From positions 124,001 through 188,000 of the forward strand of contig NZ_KB291650.1 of assembly GCF_000320405.1 (NCBI RefSeq): a stretch of 64,000 nt of DNA, read 5' to 3'. The notes beneath the pieces are model-generated. The model was given only the letters and a program-made list of their open reading frames with translations, was not told the DNA's origin and searched no databases. The DNA comes from Clostridium celatum DSM 1785 (GTDB lineage: Bacteria > Bacillota > Clostridia > Clostridiales > Clostridiaceae). The stretch's first letter is position 1. Each line of letters starts with the position of its first letter. The translations under genes were made by a program, and so were the position numbers. Positions 34,267-43,236 of this stretch are shown in pieces.

Positions 34267-35400
34267 ATGGACAATCTAAAGAAAAATATAATTTCTATAA
34301 TTGGAGTAATTATATGTAGTAGTATAATAATATTATTATCTAAATTTATATTCACAGGAGGATTTCTGACTGATAAATATAATAAGGGAATGGAATATTA
34401 TAAAGGTGTTGTAACAAATATTGTAGAGGAAGATTTACAAGCTGATGAATTTTTAGAGGATGTAGAAGTTGGATTTCAAACTGTTTCAGTTGAAATAAAG
34501 GACGGGCCTCTAGAAGGTGGAGAGTTTGAGCTAGGAAATCCGGTAAGTAGACTTTATAATGTTAAGGTTAAAGTTGGAAGTAAAGTAATAGTTGGGTGTT
34601 ATGATAGAGATGGTGAAAATGTTGTAACTATATTTAGTTATGATAGAAGTAACACACTATATATGTTAATGGCTTTATTTGCTGTAATAGTAATTTTAAT
34701 TGGTGGTATTAAGGGGATAAAATCATTGGTATCATTAATATTTACGTTAGTATGTTGTATATTTTTAATGTTACCACTTATGTTTAGAGGGGTAAACCCT
34801 ATATTAGCAGGTATAATAATGGCAATATTAAGTATAAGTGTTACGTTATCACTTGTATCAGGAATTAATAAAAAGACATTAACTGCAATTTTAGGAACAA
34901 TAAGTGGGGTTATTATAGCAGGAGTTATTGCATATATATTTGGAAATTTATCTAATCTTTCAGGAATAACTATGGAAGATGCAGAAAGTCTTATGTATAT
35001 AGCAGAGGATACTGGTCTTAAAATAAAAGGAATAATGTTTACTGGGATATTAGTAGCATCTCTTGGAGCTGTTATGGATGTTGCTATGTCTATAGCATCA
35101 TCAATATTTGAAATACATTCTATAAATAATGATGCTACAATTGGTGAATTGTTTAAGAGTGCTATGAATATAGGAAAAGATATAATAGGTACAATGACTA
35201 ATACACTTATATTAGCATTTGCTGGTGGGTCTTTAAGTATATTAATATTAATTTATTCATCTAATATGCCATATAATAAATTAATAAATTTAGATGTTTT
35301 AGGTATTGAACTAATACAAGGTATTTCAGGAAGTATAGGTATAGTTTTAGCAGTACCTATTACTGCAGTCATAGGAAGTTATTTATGTAAGAAAAAATAG
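34267..35400 (+). CDS. YibE/F-like family membrane protein
   Basis: 377-residue membrane protein. One N-terminal helix (about 8-30) and an extracytoplasmic beta-rich domain (about 35-125, KGVVTNIVEED...) precede seven or eight helices (about 135-375). VTLSLVSGINKKTLTAILGTISG and ASLGAVMDVAMSIASS are typical of YibE/F-like proteins. The transported substance is not known. ATG 34267 is chosen because GGAGG lies five bases upstream; a TTG at 34255 would include that site. Monocistronic. Confidence 0.88.
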   Translation: MDNLKKNIISIIGVIICSSIIILLSKFIFTGGFLTDKYNKGMEYYKGVVTNIVEEDLQADEFLEDVEVGFQTVSVEIKDGPLEGGEFELGNPVSRLYNVKVKVGSKVIVGCYDRDGENVVTIFSYDRSNTLYMLMALFAVIVILIGGIKGIKSLVSLIFTLVCCIFLMLPLMFRGVNPILAGIIMAILSISVTLSLVSGINKKTLTAILGTISGVIIAGVIAYIFGNLSNLSGITMEDAESLMYIAEDTGLKIKGIMFTGILVASLGAVMDVAMSIASSIFEIHSINNDATIGELFKSAMNIGKDIIGTMTNTLILAFAGGSLSILILIYSSNMPYNKLINLDVLGIELIQGISGSIGIVLAVPITAVIGSYLCKKK

Positions 35401-35414
35401 TTTTAGATAAGATT

Positions 35415-35446
35415 AAAGGAGTCATAATTTAAGTTATGGCTCCTTT
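35415..35446 (+). terminator. Terminator after the YibE/F gene
   Basis: 13-bp stem with one G-U pair (35415-35427 with 35434-35446), directly after the stop codon, with a short T run. Confidence 0.78.
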
Positions 35447-35685
35447 GTTGCAATAAGTATAAAAGTATAAATTCATTAATATGTTTTGTTGTTTTGGCAA
35501 GGTACGGAATAGTTCAAAAAATAATATAAAAAATAACAAAAATACATGGATTATGACAAAAAAAGAGAAAAAAATACACATTCAACAGAACTTTAACGCA
35601 AAAAACTCTGGCAAATATTCGGATTATATGTTAGAATAATATTCGTTAACTGATGTAAAAGTATGTAAATAGGGGGAATAATAAT

Positions 35686-38600
35686 ATGAAAAGTAAAAGA
35701 TTGATAGCTTTGGTTATTGCAGCTACAATGACTACAGGACTAGCTACATTTCCTACAGAATCTGTAAAAGCAGAGAAAGCGTTAAATGTTGTTATAAGTG
35801 AAATTTATGGTGGCGGAGGTAATACTGGTGCCACATTAAAAAATGATTTCATTGAATTATATAATCCTACGGGAGAAGAAATAGATATTACTGGTTGGAA
35901 GGTTCAATATGCTTCTAAAACAGGTGAATTTGGAAAGAATGAAACTGAACTTACAGGTAAAATAAAAGCCGGTGGTTATTATCTTATAAAGCAAGCAGCC
36001 GGAAGTAATGGAACTGAAGAACTAGAGCATTATGATGCTGAAGGCAATATAGCGATGGCTGGAGCTGAATGTAAGGTAAGAATAGTTAATGCTAATAATG
36101 AAGTAATTGACCTTGTTGGTGTTGGATCATCAGCAAATCTTTCGGAAACAGCTCCAACAGTAGCTATGTCTAGTACTACTAGTGTACAACGTAGAGATAA
36201 TTTAGGTGGAGAATCTGGTGAAACAAATGGTTGGGACACAAATAATAATAGTGCAGATTTTTATGCAGCAGAGCCAACACCAAGAAGTTCTATGTATGAA
36301 GTTGAAGAAGAAATTGAAGGTGTAACTTCTATTAAAAATGCTAGAGAATTAGCAGATAAAGAAGAAGTAACAATAAGAGGGGTAGTTTCATTTAATGACA
36401 GAAATCAAACTCTTCATATTCAAGATAAGTCAGGAGCAATAGCTATTTCTAATTATTCTAGTAAAATAGATTTTTCTCAAATAGTTGTTGGTGATGAAGT
36501 GGAAATTACAGGAACATTAGATACATTTAATAAGTTACGTCAAGTACAGGCTACAGAGTTAGAGGTTATAGCAAAGAAAACTGCACCTACTCCGAAAGAA
36601 GTAACTATAAAAGAGTTAAAAGAAAAAAATTATGATTCATATTATGTTGAAATTAAAGGTGCAGTATTAGATACAACAGCAAAAACATTAACTCAAGGTG
36701 ATAATGTTTTAGATATATACTTCATTCCATCAGGATTAGAAGTACAAACTGGAGATACAGTGGATGTAGTAGGAACAGTTGGGAGATATGGTGATACTGT
36801 TCAAATTTATGGTTCATCTTGTACATTTACAAAAGTAGAAGTAGAAACACCAGATGTTCCAGAAGAACCAGAAGTTGATAAAGTTGGACCAACTATAGTT
36901 AAGGTTACTCCAGGGAACTCAGCAAATGTAGGAGATAACAGAAGACCAGAAATAACAGCTACATTTGAAGATGAATCAGGTGTAGACATGGAAAGTGTTA
37001 AAATGGTGTTTGATGGAAAAGATATTACATCTGCTTTAGTTAAAGAAGAAAACACTGTTAAATATACAGTTAGTGAAGACTTAGAAGATGGAAGACATAC
37101 TGTTAAGGTTGAAGTAAAAGATACTTTAGGTAATATAACTACAAAAGAATGGAGATTTACTGTAGGAAAGCAAGAAACTAATCTTTACTTTGGACAACTT
37201 CACTCACATACAAATTTATCAGATGGGCAAGGAACTATAGATGAAGCTTATACTTATGCTAAAAATATTGCAGGAGTAGATTTCGTAGCTGTTACTGACC
37301 ATAGTAACTGGTTTGATAATGATACAGCTGCTAATATGGGAGATGGTTCTGCAAGTGAGGAGTGGCAATTAGGATTAGCTACAGCAGATAAATATAACAA
37401 AGATGGTGAATTTACTGCTATTTATGGATATGAAATGACTTGGTCAGGTTCAACAGGTGGATATGGTCACATAAATACTTTTAATACACCAGGATTTGAA
37501 ACTAGAACAAATAAAAATATGAATTTAAAGAATTACTATGAAACTTTAAAGCAGTACCCAGAATCTTTATCTCAATTAAATCACCCAGGAAAAACTTTTG
37601 GTAACTTCTCAGATTATGCTCATTATGATGCAGCAATAGATGAAGTTGTTACATTAATAGAAGTTGGTAATGGTGAAGGTGCCATAAGAAGTTCAGGATA
37701 TTTCCCATCATATGAAGAGTACACAAGAGCTCTTGATAAAGGATGGCATGTATCACCTACAAATAACCAAGATAATCATAAAGGTAAATGGGGTAATGCT
37801 AATACTGCAAGAACAGTTGTTGAAGCGTCAGAACTTACAAGAGAAGCTATTTATGAAGCTATAAGTGAAAGAAGAACTTATGCAACAGAGGATGAAAATT
37901 TAAGAATTTCATATACTGTAAATGGAAATCCAATGGGATCTATATTAGATGATACAGGTTCTTTAGAATTTAATATTAGCGTTGAAGATATTGATAGTGG
38001 AGATAATATCAAAAAGATATCTATTATTGGAGATGGTGGTAAGGTTGTAAAATCAATAGATAATATAAATTCTACAACTAAGGATTGGTCATTTACTTTA
38101 GATAATAATGTAAGTTCATACTATTATGTAAGAGTTGATCAAGCTGACCAAGATATTGCCGTAACTGCACCAGTATGGGTTGGAGAAAGAGAAAATGTTG
38201 GAATAGAGTCAATTGATTGTGATACAGAACTTGTAGTAGAAAATGAAGAAATAAGCATTGATACAACTGTTTACAATAATGAAGCTACAGAATTAACAGA
38301 TGTTAAAGTTGAATATTATGTTGATGGAGCTACTGATCCAGAAGTAGTTACTATTGAAAAGATAGAATCTGCTACAGCAGGAAAAGCAACGTTTACTCAT
38401 AGATTTGAAAAAGCTGGAGAACATAAAATTGATGTAGTAGTTAAAGCAAATATCAATGGAAATGAAAGAGAATTTAAAGGAAGTATAGAGATAAAAGTAT
38501 CTAAGGCAAGTGCAGTTTCTAAGGTTGTCATTGATGGAGCTCATCAAAATCAATATGTTAGTGGAGATTATTCAGGAAAAATAACTACACTTACAGGTTT

Positions 38601-40362
38601 AATGACTCAAAATGGTATAAAATCTGTGATTAACAAAGAACCTATTACAGATGAAGTTTTAGAAGGAGCATCATTATTAATACTTTCAGATCCTCAAAGC
38701 ACAACTAAGGATTCAGTTGGGTTAACTCCACAAAAATATACTGAAGATGAACTTAAAGCTATAGCTAAGTTTGCAGAAAATGGTGGAAATATCATAATAA
38801 CATCAAAGGCAGATTATGGTGATGGTGTTGGTGAATACGGAAATGCAGCACAAGGAAATTCAGTTCTTGAGGCAATTGGAGCTAAAATTAGATTTAATGA
38901 TGACCAAGCTACAGATGATGTAGAAAATGGTGGACAAAGCTACAGACTATACTTCAATGATTATAATACTGAAAGTGCATGGTTAGAAGATGTTGATACA
39001 AGTAAAAATTATAGCTTCTATAGTGGTTCAACTTTAATTATGCCAGAAGACACTAATAATGTTGAAGTTTTAGTAAGAGGGCATGAAACTACTTATGGTA
39101 ATGATGCTGATAAGCAAGGAGATGCTACTCCAATTGAGCAAGGAGATGTTGTAGGACTGGCTGTTGAAACTTTAGAAAGTGGAGCAAAGGTATTTGTTTC
39201 AGGAGCAACATTCTTCTCGGATTTTGAAATTGATGGATATGTATATTCAAACTTTGATATAACAAGCAAGGTATTAAGAGAATTAGCACCAACACCTGAA
39301 TTACCAGTTAGCAAAATTGCTGATGTTAGAGTAGATTTAGATGGTGATAATAATCCAGATAGATTTGGTGAAACAGTAGTTGTTGAAGGATATGTTACAG
39401 CTGCATCTAATGCGGCGGCACCAGGGAATTCTTTCTTTGATGTAATATATATACAAGATGAAACTGCAGGACTTACTGTATTTGGAGTATCATCAACAGA
39501 AGTTAAATTAGGTCAAAAAGTAAAACTTACAGGTAAAGTTTCTTCATACTTAGGAGATGCACAAATTGCTCTTAATAATGAATCTTATGATTTAGAAATA
39601 ATTGATGAGAACATAAATTTAGTAGCTCCTACTAAGCTTTCAACTGCAGATAGTATGCTTGAAGAAAAAGAAGGGCTATTAGTTCAAGTTTCAGGTACTG
39701 TAACTAGAATTGAAGGGCAAAATATTTATGTTAATGATGGAAGTGGTGAATCAAGAGTTTATACTGAAGGATACATCAGAAATAGCCAAAATCCAAGTGT
39801 AGCTGATGAATGGAAGTCAAGAATTAAAGTTGGAGATAATGTATCTGCAATAGGGCTTGCATCAGAAGATCCAGAAGGACATAGATTAAGAGTTAGGGAT
39901 TCAGCAGAAATAGTTGTTTTAGCTGAAGATAAAGTTGATGAAGAAGCAATTGAAAAGGTAGAAGAACTTATATCTAAATTACCTGAAATATCTAATATAA
40001 CTTTAAATGATAAGCATAGAGTTGCTGCTGCAAGAGCTGCGTATAATGCATTAACTGCAGAAGAAAAAGCTTTAGTATCAGAAAAATTTGTTAAGATGTT
40101 AGAAGAAGCAGAAGCTAGAATAGCAGAACTTGAAAAAGAAGAGTCAGAAGAAAATAAACCACAAACTCCAGGTGTTGAAGTTAAACCAGAAGATGAAACA
40201 ACTAATGGAACAACTGATAATGAAGTAAGTGGTGGAAATACAAGTAAGCCAGGAAATTCTCTTCCAAATACAGGTGGAACTAATACAATTTATGTTGTAT
40301 TTGGTGCATTAGTATTAGTTGCTGCTGGAGCATTTGCATTATTTAAGAAGAAGAAAAAGTAA
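35686..40362 (+). CDS. Sortase-anchored multidomain CehA/McbA-type PHP metallohydrolase
   Basis: 1558-residue surface protein. Order: signal peptide (1-28), lamin-tail domain (about 32-200), OB-fold domain (about 215-395), Ig-like linker (about 405-495), PHP domain (about 500-765), CARDB-like domain (about 835-935), DUF4350-like glutamine-amidotransferase-fold domain (about 943-1200), second OB pair (about 1205-1412), helical spacer, then LPNTG (about 1526-1530), a hydrophobic helix and KKKKK. The PHP metal ligands are visible: LHSHTNLSDG, TDHSN, YEMTW, NHPG and QDNH. CehA/McbA members hydrolyse esters; lamin-tail plus OB domains are frequent in secreted nucleases, so a phosphodiester substrate is plausible. 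ATG after AGGGGG. Confidence 0.88.
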   Translation: MKSKRLIALVIAATMTTGLATFPTESVKAEKALNVVISEIYGGGGNTGATLKNDFIELYNPTGEEIDITGWKVQYASKTGEFGKNETELTGKIKAGGYYLIKQAAGSNGTEELEHYDAEGNIAMAGAECKVRIVNANNEVIDLVGVGSSANLSETAPTVAMSSTTSVQRRDNLGGESGETNGWDTNNNSADFYAAEPTPRSSMYEVEEEIEGVTSIKNARELADKEEVTIRGVVSFNDRNQTLHIQDKSGAIAISNYSSKIDFSQIVVGDEVEITGTLDTFNKLRQVQATELEVIAKKTAPTPKEVTIKELKEKNYDSYYVEIKGAVLDTTAKTLTQGDNVLDIYFIPSGLEVQTGDTVDVVGTVGRYGDTVQIYGSSCTFTKVEVETPDVPEEPEVDKVGPTIVKVTPGNSANVGDNRRPEITATFEDESGVDMESVKMVFDGKDITSALVKEENTVKYTVSEDLEDGRHTVKVEVKDTLGNITTKEWRFTVGKQETNLYFGQLHSHTNLSDGQGTIDEAYTYAKNIAGVDFVAVTDHSNWFDNDTAANMGDGSASEEWQLGLATADKYNKDGEFTAIYGYEMTWSGSTGGYGHINTFNTPGFETRTNKNMNLKNYYETLKQYPESLSQLNHPGKTFGNFSDYAHYDAAIDEVVTLIEVGNGEGAIRSSGYFPSYEEYTRALDKGWHVSPTNNQDNHKGKWGNANTARTVVEASELTREAIYEAISERRTYATEDENLRISYTVNGNPMGSILDDTGSLEFNISVEDIDSGDNIKKISIIGDGGKVVKSIDNINSTTKDWSFTLDNNVSSYYYVRVDQADQDIAVTAPVWVGERENVGIESIDCDTELVVENEEISIDTTVYNNEATELTDVKVEYYVDGATDPEVVTIEKIESATAGKATFTHRFEKAGEHKIDVVVKANINGNEREFKGSIEIKVSKASAVSKVVIDGAHQNQYVSGDYSGKITTLTGLMTQNGIKSVINKEPITDEVLEGASLLILSDPQSTTKDSVGLTPQKYTEDELKAIAKFAENGGNIIITSKADYGDGVGEYGNAAQGNSVLEAIGAKIRFNDDQATDDVENGGQSYRLYFNDYNTESAWLEDVDTSKNYSFYSGSTLIMPEDTNNVEVLVRGHETTYGNDADKQGDATPIEQGDVVGLAVETLESGAKVFVSGATFFSDFEIDGYVYSNFDITSKVLRELAPTPELPVSKIADVRVDLDGDNNPDRFGETVVVEGYVTAASNAAAPGNSFFDVIYIQDETAGLTVFGVSSTEVKLGQKVKLTGKVSSYLGDAQIALNNESYDLEIIDENINLVAPTKLSTADSMLEEKEGLLVQVSGTVTRIEGQNIYVNDGSGESRVYTEGYIRNSQNPSVADEWKSRIKVGDNVSAIGLASEDPEGHRLRVRDSAEIVVLAEDKVDEEAIEKVEELISKLPEISNITLNDKHRVAAARAAYNALTAEEKALVSEKFVKMLEEAEARIAELEKEESEENKPQTPGVEVKPEDETTNGTTDNEVSGGNTSKPGNSLPNTGGTNTIYVVFGALVLVAAGAFALFKKKKK

Positions 40363-40369
40363 ATAAAAT

Positions 40370-40406
40370 AAAAAAGAATCTTAGATTAAATCTAAGATTC
40401 TTTTTT
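40370..40406. terminator. Bidirectional terminator
   Basis: Near-perfect palindrome (40370-40387 with 40389-40406) with A-rich start and T-rich end, between the convergent metallohydrolase and molybdate-regulator genes. Confidence 0.88.
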
Positions 40407-40499
40407 TTAAATAAAGCTATAATTTGAATTATTCAAATATAAATGCAAATAGTTATTAAAAGATAATTGTATTTACTAAAGTATAATAAATAAAAGAAT

Positions 40500-41468
40500 T
40501 TAAGTATGAGATATAATTTTACCTAAATCTTTTAAATCATAGCCACCAATGCCAAGTAATTCATTTTTGAATTTTTCAGATTGAATAATTGAAATAATTG
40601 TTTTATATATAGGGTTATTTAAATCATTTTCTTTTATTATTAAATCATATCTTTCTGTTTGAACTGGAATAAAATCTATATTCTCTACCTGCATAGAAGC
40701 CTTTTTATTACCGATTCCAACATTGGCATCCCCTCTGGCAACTTTACTTGCAACAGCTAAATGAGATGTTTCTTCGTTATAATATCCATTTATATTATCT
40801 GAATTTATTTTTAATAATCTAAGTTTTTCATCAAGTAATACTCTAACTCCACTTCCTTTTTCTCTATTCACAAATTTTACATTTTTATTAAGTAAATCTT
40901 CAAAAGAGCTTATATTTAGAGGGTTTCCTTTAGTTACATAAAAGCCTTGTAATCTATAAGCTAAATTTATAATTACACAAGGAATACCTGGAAGAAGTCT
41001 TTTAACATAATTAATGTTATAATCATCATTATCTCCATCCCAAAGATGGCAAGAAGCAATAGATACTTTGTTATTATATAAATCATATAAACCGTTATAA
41101 CTACCTTTATAAGAACGAAGTACATTTAAATCAGGTATAACTTCTTCTATGTATCTAGCTAATATATCTAATATAATATCTTGGCCAGCAATAATTAGAT
41201 CGGTATGAGATTTATTGTTTAGTGAAATATTATTATTATCATTTGAAAAACTATATGTAGAAATATCATTTTTGTAAGCGTTGGATAGTTTTATATTATT
41301 TTTCTGCGAATTAATATAGTCTTCAACGTCATGCTTATCTATTCTAATTTTTTTGCCTATTTTATAACTAGGTATTTCACCACGTTTTATAAGCTCATAA
41401 ACAGTGTTTTTTGTTATTTTTAATAATTCTGCAACTTCTAACGGTGTTAAAGAAGATTCTAAGTTCAT
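40500..41468 (-). CDS. Molybdate-type regulator: excisionase-like HTH fused to a substrate-binding domain
   Basis: 322-residue putative transcription regulator. The N-terminal 50 residues (LTPLEVAELLKITKNTVYELIKRGEIPSYKIGKKIRI) form an excisionase/MerR-like winged helix. About 95-315 is a PBP-like domain of the ModA/TupA type (GSYNGLYDLYNNKVSIASCHL, REKGSGVRVLLDEKL, GDANVGIG). Proteins of this build next to mod operons regulate molybdate or tungstate uptake. It is divergent from modA across a 164-bp region with two direct repeats. ATG after GGAGGG. Confidence 0.85.
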   Translation of the reverse strand: MNLESSLTPLEVAELLKITKNTVYELIKRGEIPSYKIGKKIRIDKHDVEDYINSQKNNIKLSNAYKNDISTYSFSNDNNNISLNNKSHTDLIIAGQDIILDILARYIEEVIPDLNVLRSYKGSYNGLYDLYNNKVSIASCHLWDGDNDDYNINYVKRLLPGIPCVIINLAYRLQGFYVTKGNPLNISSFEDLLNKNVKFVNREKGSGVRVLLDEKLRLLKINSDNINGYYNEETSHLAVASKVARGDANVGIGNKKASMQVENIDFIPVQTERYDLIIKENDLNNPIYKTIISIIQSEKFKNELLGIGGYDLKDLGKIISHT

Positions 41469-41576
41469 ATTATCCCTCCTATTAGAATAATTTTAACATT
41501 ATTTATAAATTAATTCTAGAATGTAAAGTGCTATATTGCTAATAAGAATATATTATGGTAACATTTAATATGTATT

Positions 41577-41609
41577 AAACGTGACAAAACATTATAAAAC
41601 GTAACAAAA
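41577..41609. promoter_or_regulatory. Direct-repeat operator candidate in the mod intergenic region
   Basis: AAACGTGACAAAA (41577-41589) and AAACGTAACAAAA (41597-41609) are 20 bp apart, two helical turns, just before the modA ribosome binding site. They are likely binding sites for the divergent regulator. Confidence 0.55.
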
Positions 41610-41632
41610 AATGATTAAAAGGAGAAGGTGGA

Positions 41633-42433
41633 ATGAAAAAAAGATTTAAAGTGTTAAGTTTATTATTAGGATGTAGTTTGTTTTTAGTTGGATGTGGAAA
41701 TAAAAATACCAATGAAAATACAACTGTAGATGACAGTAAAAATAAAAGTGTAGAGTTGAATATTTCTGCTGCAGCTAGTTTAAAGGAAGTAATGGCAGAA
41801 CTTGAAACAGAGTATAATAAAGTTAATGAAAATGTAAAATTAGTAGTTAATTATGGATCATCAGGATCTCTTCAACAACAAATAGAACAAGGAGCACCTT
41901 GTGATTTATTTATTTCAGCAGGACAAACACAAATGAATAATTTAAAGAATGAAAATTTACTTTTAGATGAAACTACTAAAGATTTAGTAGAAAATGAATT
42001 AGTTTTAGTTAAAGCAGAAGGTATAGAAATTGAAAATTTTGATGACTTAAATAGTGATAAGATTAATAAAATTGCAGTAGGAGAGCCAAGTAGTGTTCCA
42101 GCAGGTAAATATGCTGATGAAGTATTAGTCAATACAGGAATTAAAGAAAAAATTGCTGACAAACTAGTATTTGCAAAAGATGTTAAAGAAGTATTAGCTT
42201 GGGTTGCATCAGGAAATGCAGATGTTGGCTTTGTATATTTAAGTGATGCTTTAAGTAGTGATAAAGTCACTATAGTAGAAAATGTTCAGGTAAATGAGCA
42301 TACTCCAATTACTTATCCAGTTTCTGTTATAAAAGATTCTAAAAATATAGATGAAGCAAAAGCATTTGAGGATTTCTTATTTAGCAGTACAGCACAAGAT
42401 ATATTTGAAAAGTATGGATATAAAGGACTTTAA
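41633..42433 (+). CDS. modA: Molybdate ABC transporter substrate-binding lipoprotein
   Basis: 266-residue lipoprotein. The signal peptide ends LFLVGC with Cys21. The mature domain starts with LNISAAASLKEVMAEL and has NYGSSGSLQQQIEQGAPCDLFISA, the oxyanion-binding region of ModA, then EPSSVPAGKY and NADVGFVYLSDAL. It captures molybdate (or tungstate) outside the membrane for ModBC. ATG after AGGAGAAGG. It is first in modA-modB-modC, separated from modB by a long hairpin. Confidence 0.94.
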   Translation: MKKRFKVLSLLLGCSLFLVGCGNKNTNENTTVDDSKNKSVELNISAAASLKEVMAELETEYNKVNENVKLVVNYGSSGSLQQQIEQGAPCDLFISAGQTQMNNLKNENLLLDETTKDLVENELVLVKAEGIEIENFDDLNSDKINKIAVGEPSSVPAGKYADEVLVNTGIKEKIADKLVFAKDVKEVLAWVASGNADVGFVYLSDALSSDKVTIVENVQVNEHTPITYPVSVIKDSKNIDEAKAFEDFLFSSTAQDIFEKYGYKGL

Positions 42434-42469
42434 GGTTAAAAAATATATTAATAAAATTTAAAGGCATAA

Positions 42470-42514
42470 GGAGTATATTAAGGTATACTAAATAAGTGTA
42501 TTTTAATATATTCC
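42470..42514 (+). promoter_or_regulatory. Intercistronic hairpin between modA and modB
   Basis: Imperfect 19-bp stem with G-U pairs (42470-42488 with 42496-42514) and a 7-nt loop, no U-tract. It may protect the modA transcript or lower modBC expression. Confidence 0.6.
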
Positions 42515-42557
42515 TATTAATTATATAAAGTTTAATAAGAAAGAAAAGGTAGATTAT

Positions 42558-43235
42558 ATGGATTTTTCACCATTATGGATATCGTTAAAAACAGCATTTG
42601 TTGCTACAGTTATTACATTTATAATAGGCATAGTTATATCTTATAAGATGGCAAATTATAGGGGGAAAGGAAGAGGGATAATAGATGGAATATTTACCCT
42701 TCCACTTATATTACCCCCAACAGTTGTAGGATTTTTTTTATTGCTTATATGTGGGAAAAATGGCGTTATAGGAAAAATAATAATGAGTTTTGATAAAAAT
42801 ATTATATTTACATGGAGTGCAACTGTTATTGCTGCAACAGTAGTTTCTTTTCCTATGATGTATAGGACATGTCGTTCTGCTTTTGAGCAAATAGATAAAA
42901 ATATGATATTAGCAGCAAGAACCTTAGGATTAAGTGAAAGCAAGATATTTTTTAAAATTGCAATTCCGTTAGCTTGGCCAGGAATAATTGGAGGATTAGT
43001 TTTAAGTTTTGCAAGAGCACTTGGGGAATTTGGAGCAACATTAATGATAGCAGGAAATATACCAGGAAAAACTCAAACAATGCCTGTAGCGATATTTTTT
43101 GCTGTTGAGGGTGGAGATATGAATAAAGCTTTATTATGGGTACTAATAATAGTTGCCATATCTTTTATAATGATATTTTTACTAAATTTTTGGAGTGATA
43201 AACAACAAAAGCTTATAGGTAATAGGAGAAAATAA
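42558..43235 (+). CDS. modB: Molybdate ABC transporter permease
   Basis: 225-residue inner-membrane permease with about five or six helices. The EAA loop is clear: AARTLGLSESKIFFKIAIPLAWPGIIGG, with SFARALGEFGATLMIAG after it, as in ModB. LPLILPPTVVGFFLL is the characteristic N-terminal segment. ATG follows a weak AAAGG. Only one base separates its stop from modC. Confidence 0.95.
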   Translation: MDFSPLWISLKTAFVATVITFIIGIVISYKMANYRGKGRGIIDGIFTLPLILPPTVVGFFLLLICGKNGVIGKIIMSFDKNIIFTWSATVIAATVVSFPMMYRTCRSAFEQIDKNMILAARTLGLSESKIFFKIAIPLAWPGIIGGLVLSFARALGEFGATLMIAGNIPGKTQTMPVAIFFAVEGGDMNKALLWVLIIVAISFIMIFLLNFWSDKQQKLIGNRRK

Positions 43236-43236
43236 T

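Noticed and set aside
40370-40406. Palindrome after the PHP metallohydrolase as a mobile-element end
   Set aside because: Position between convergent genes and A/T-flanked stem fit a normal bidirectional terminator.
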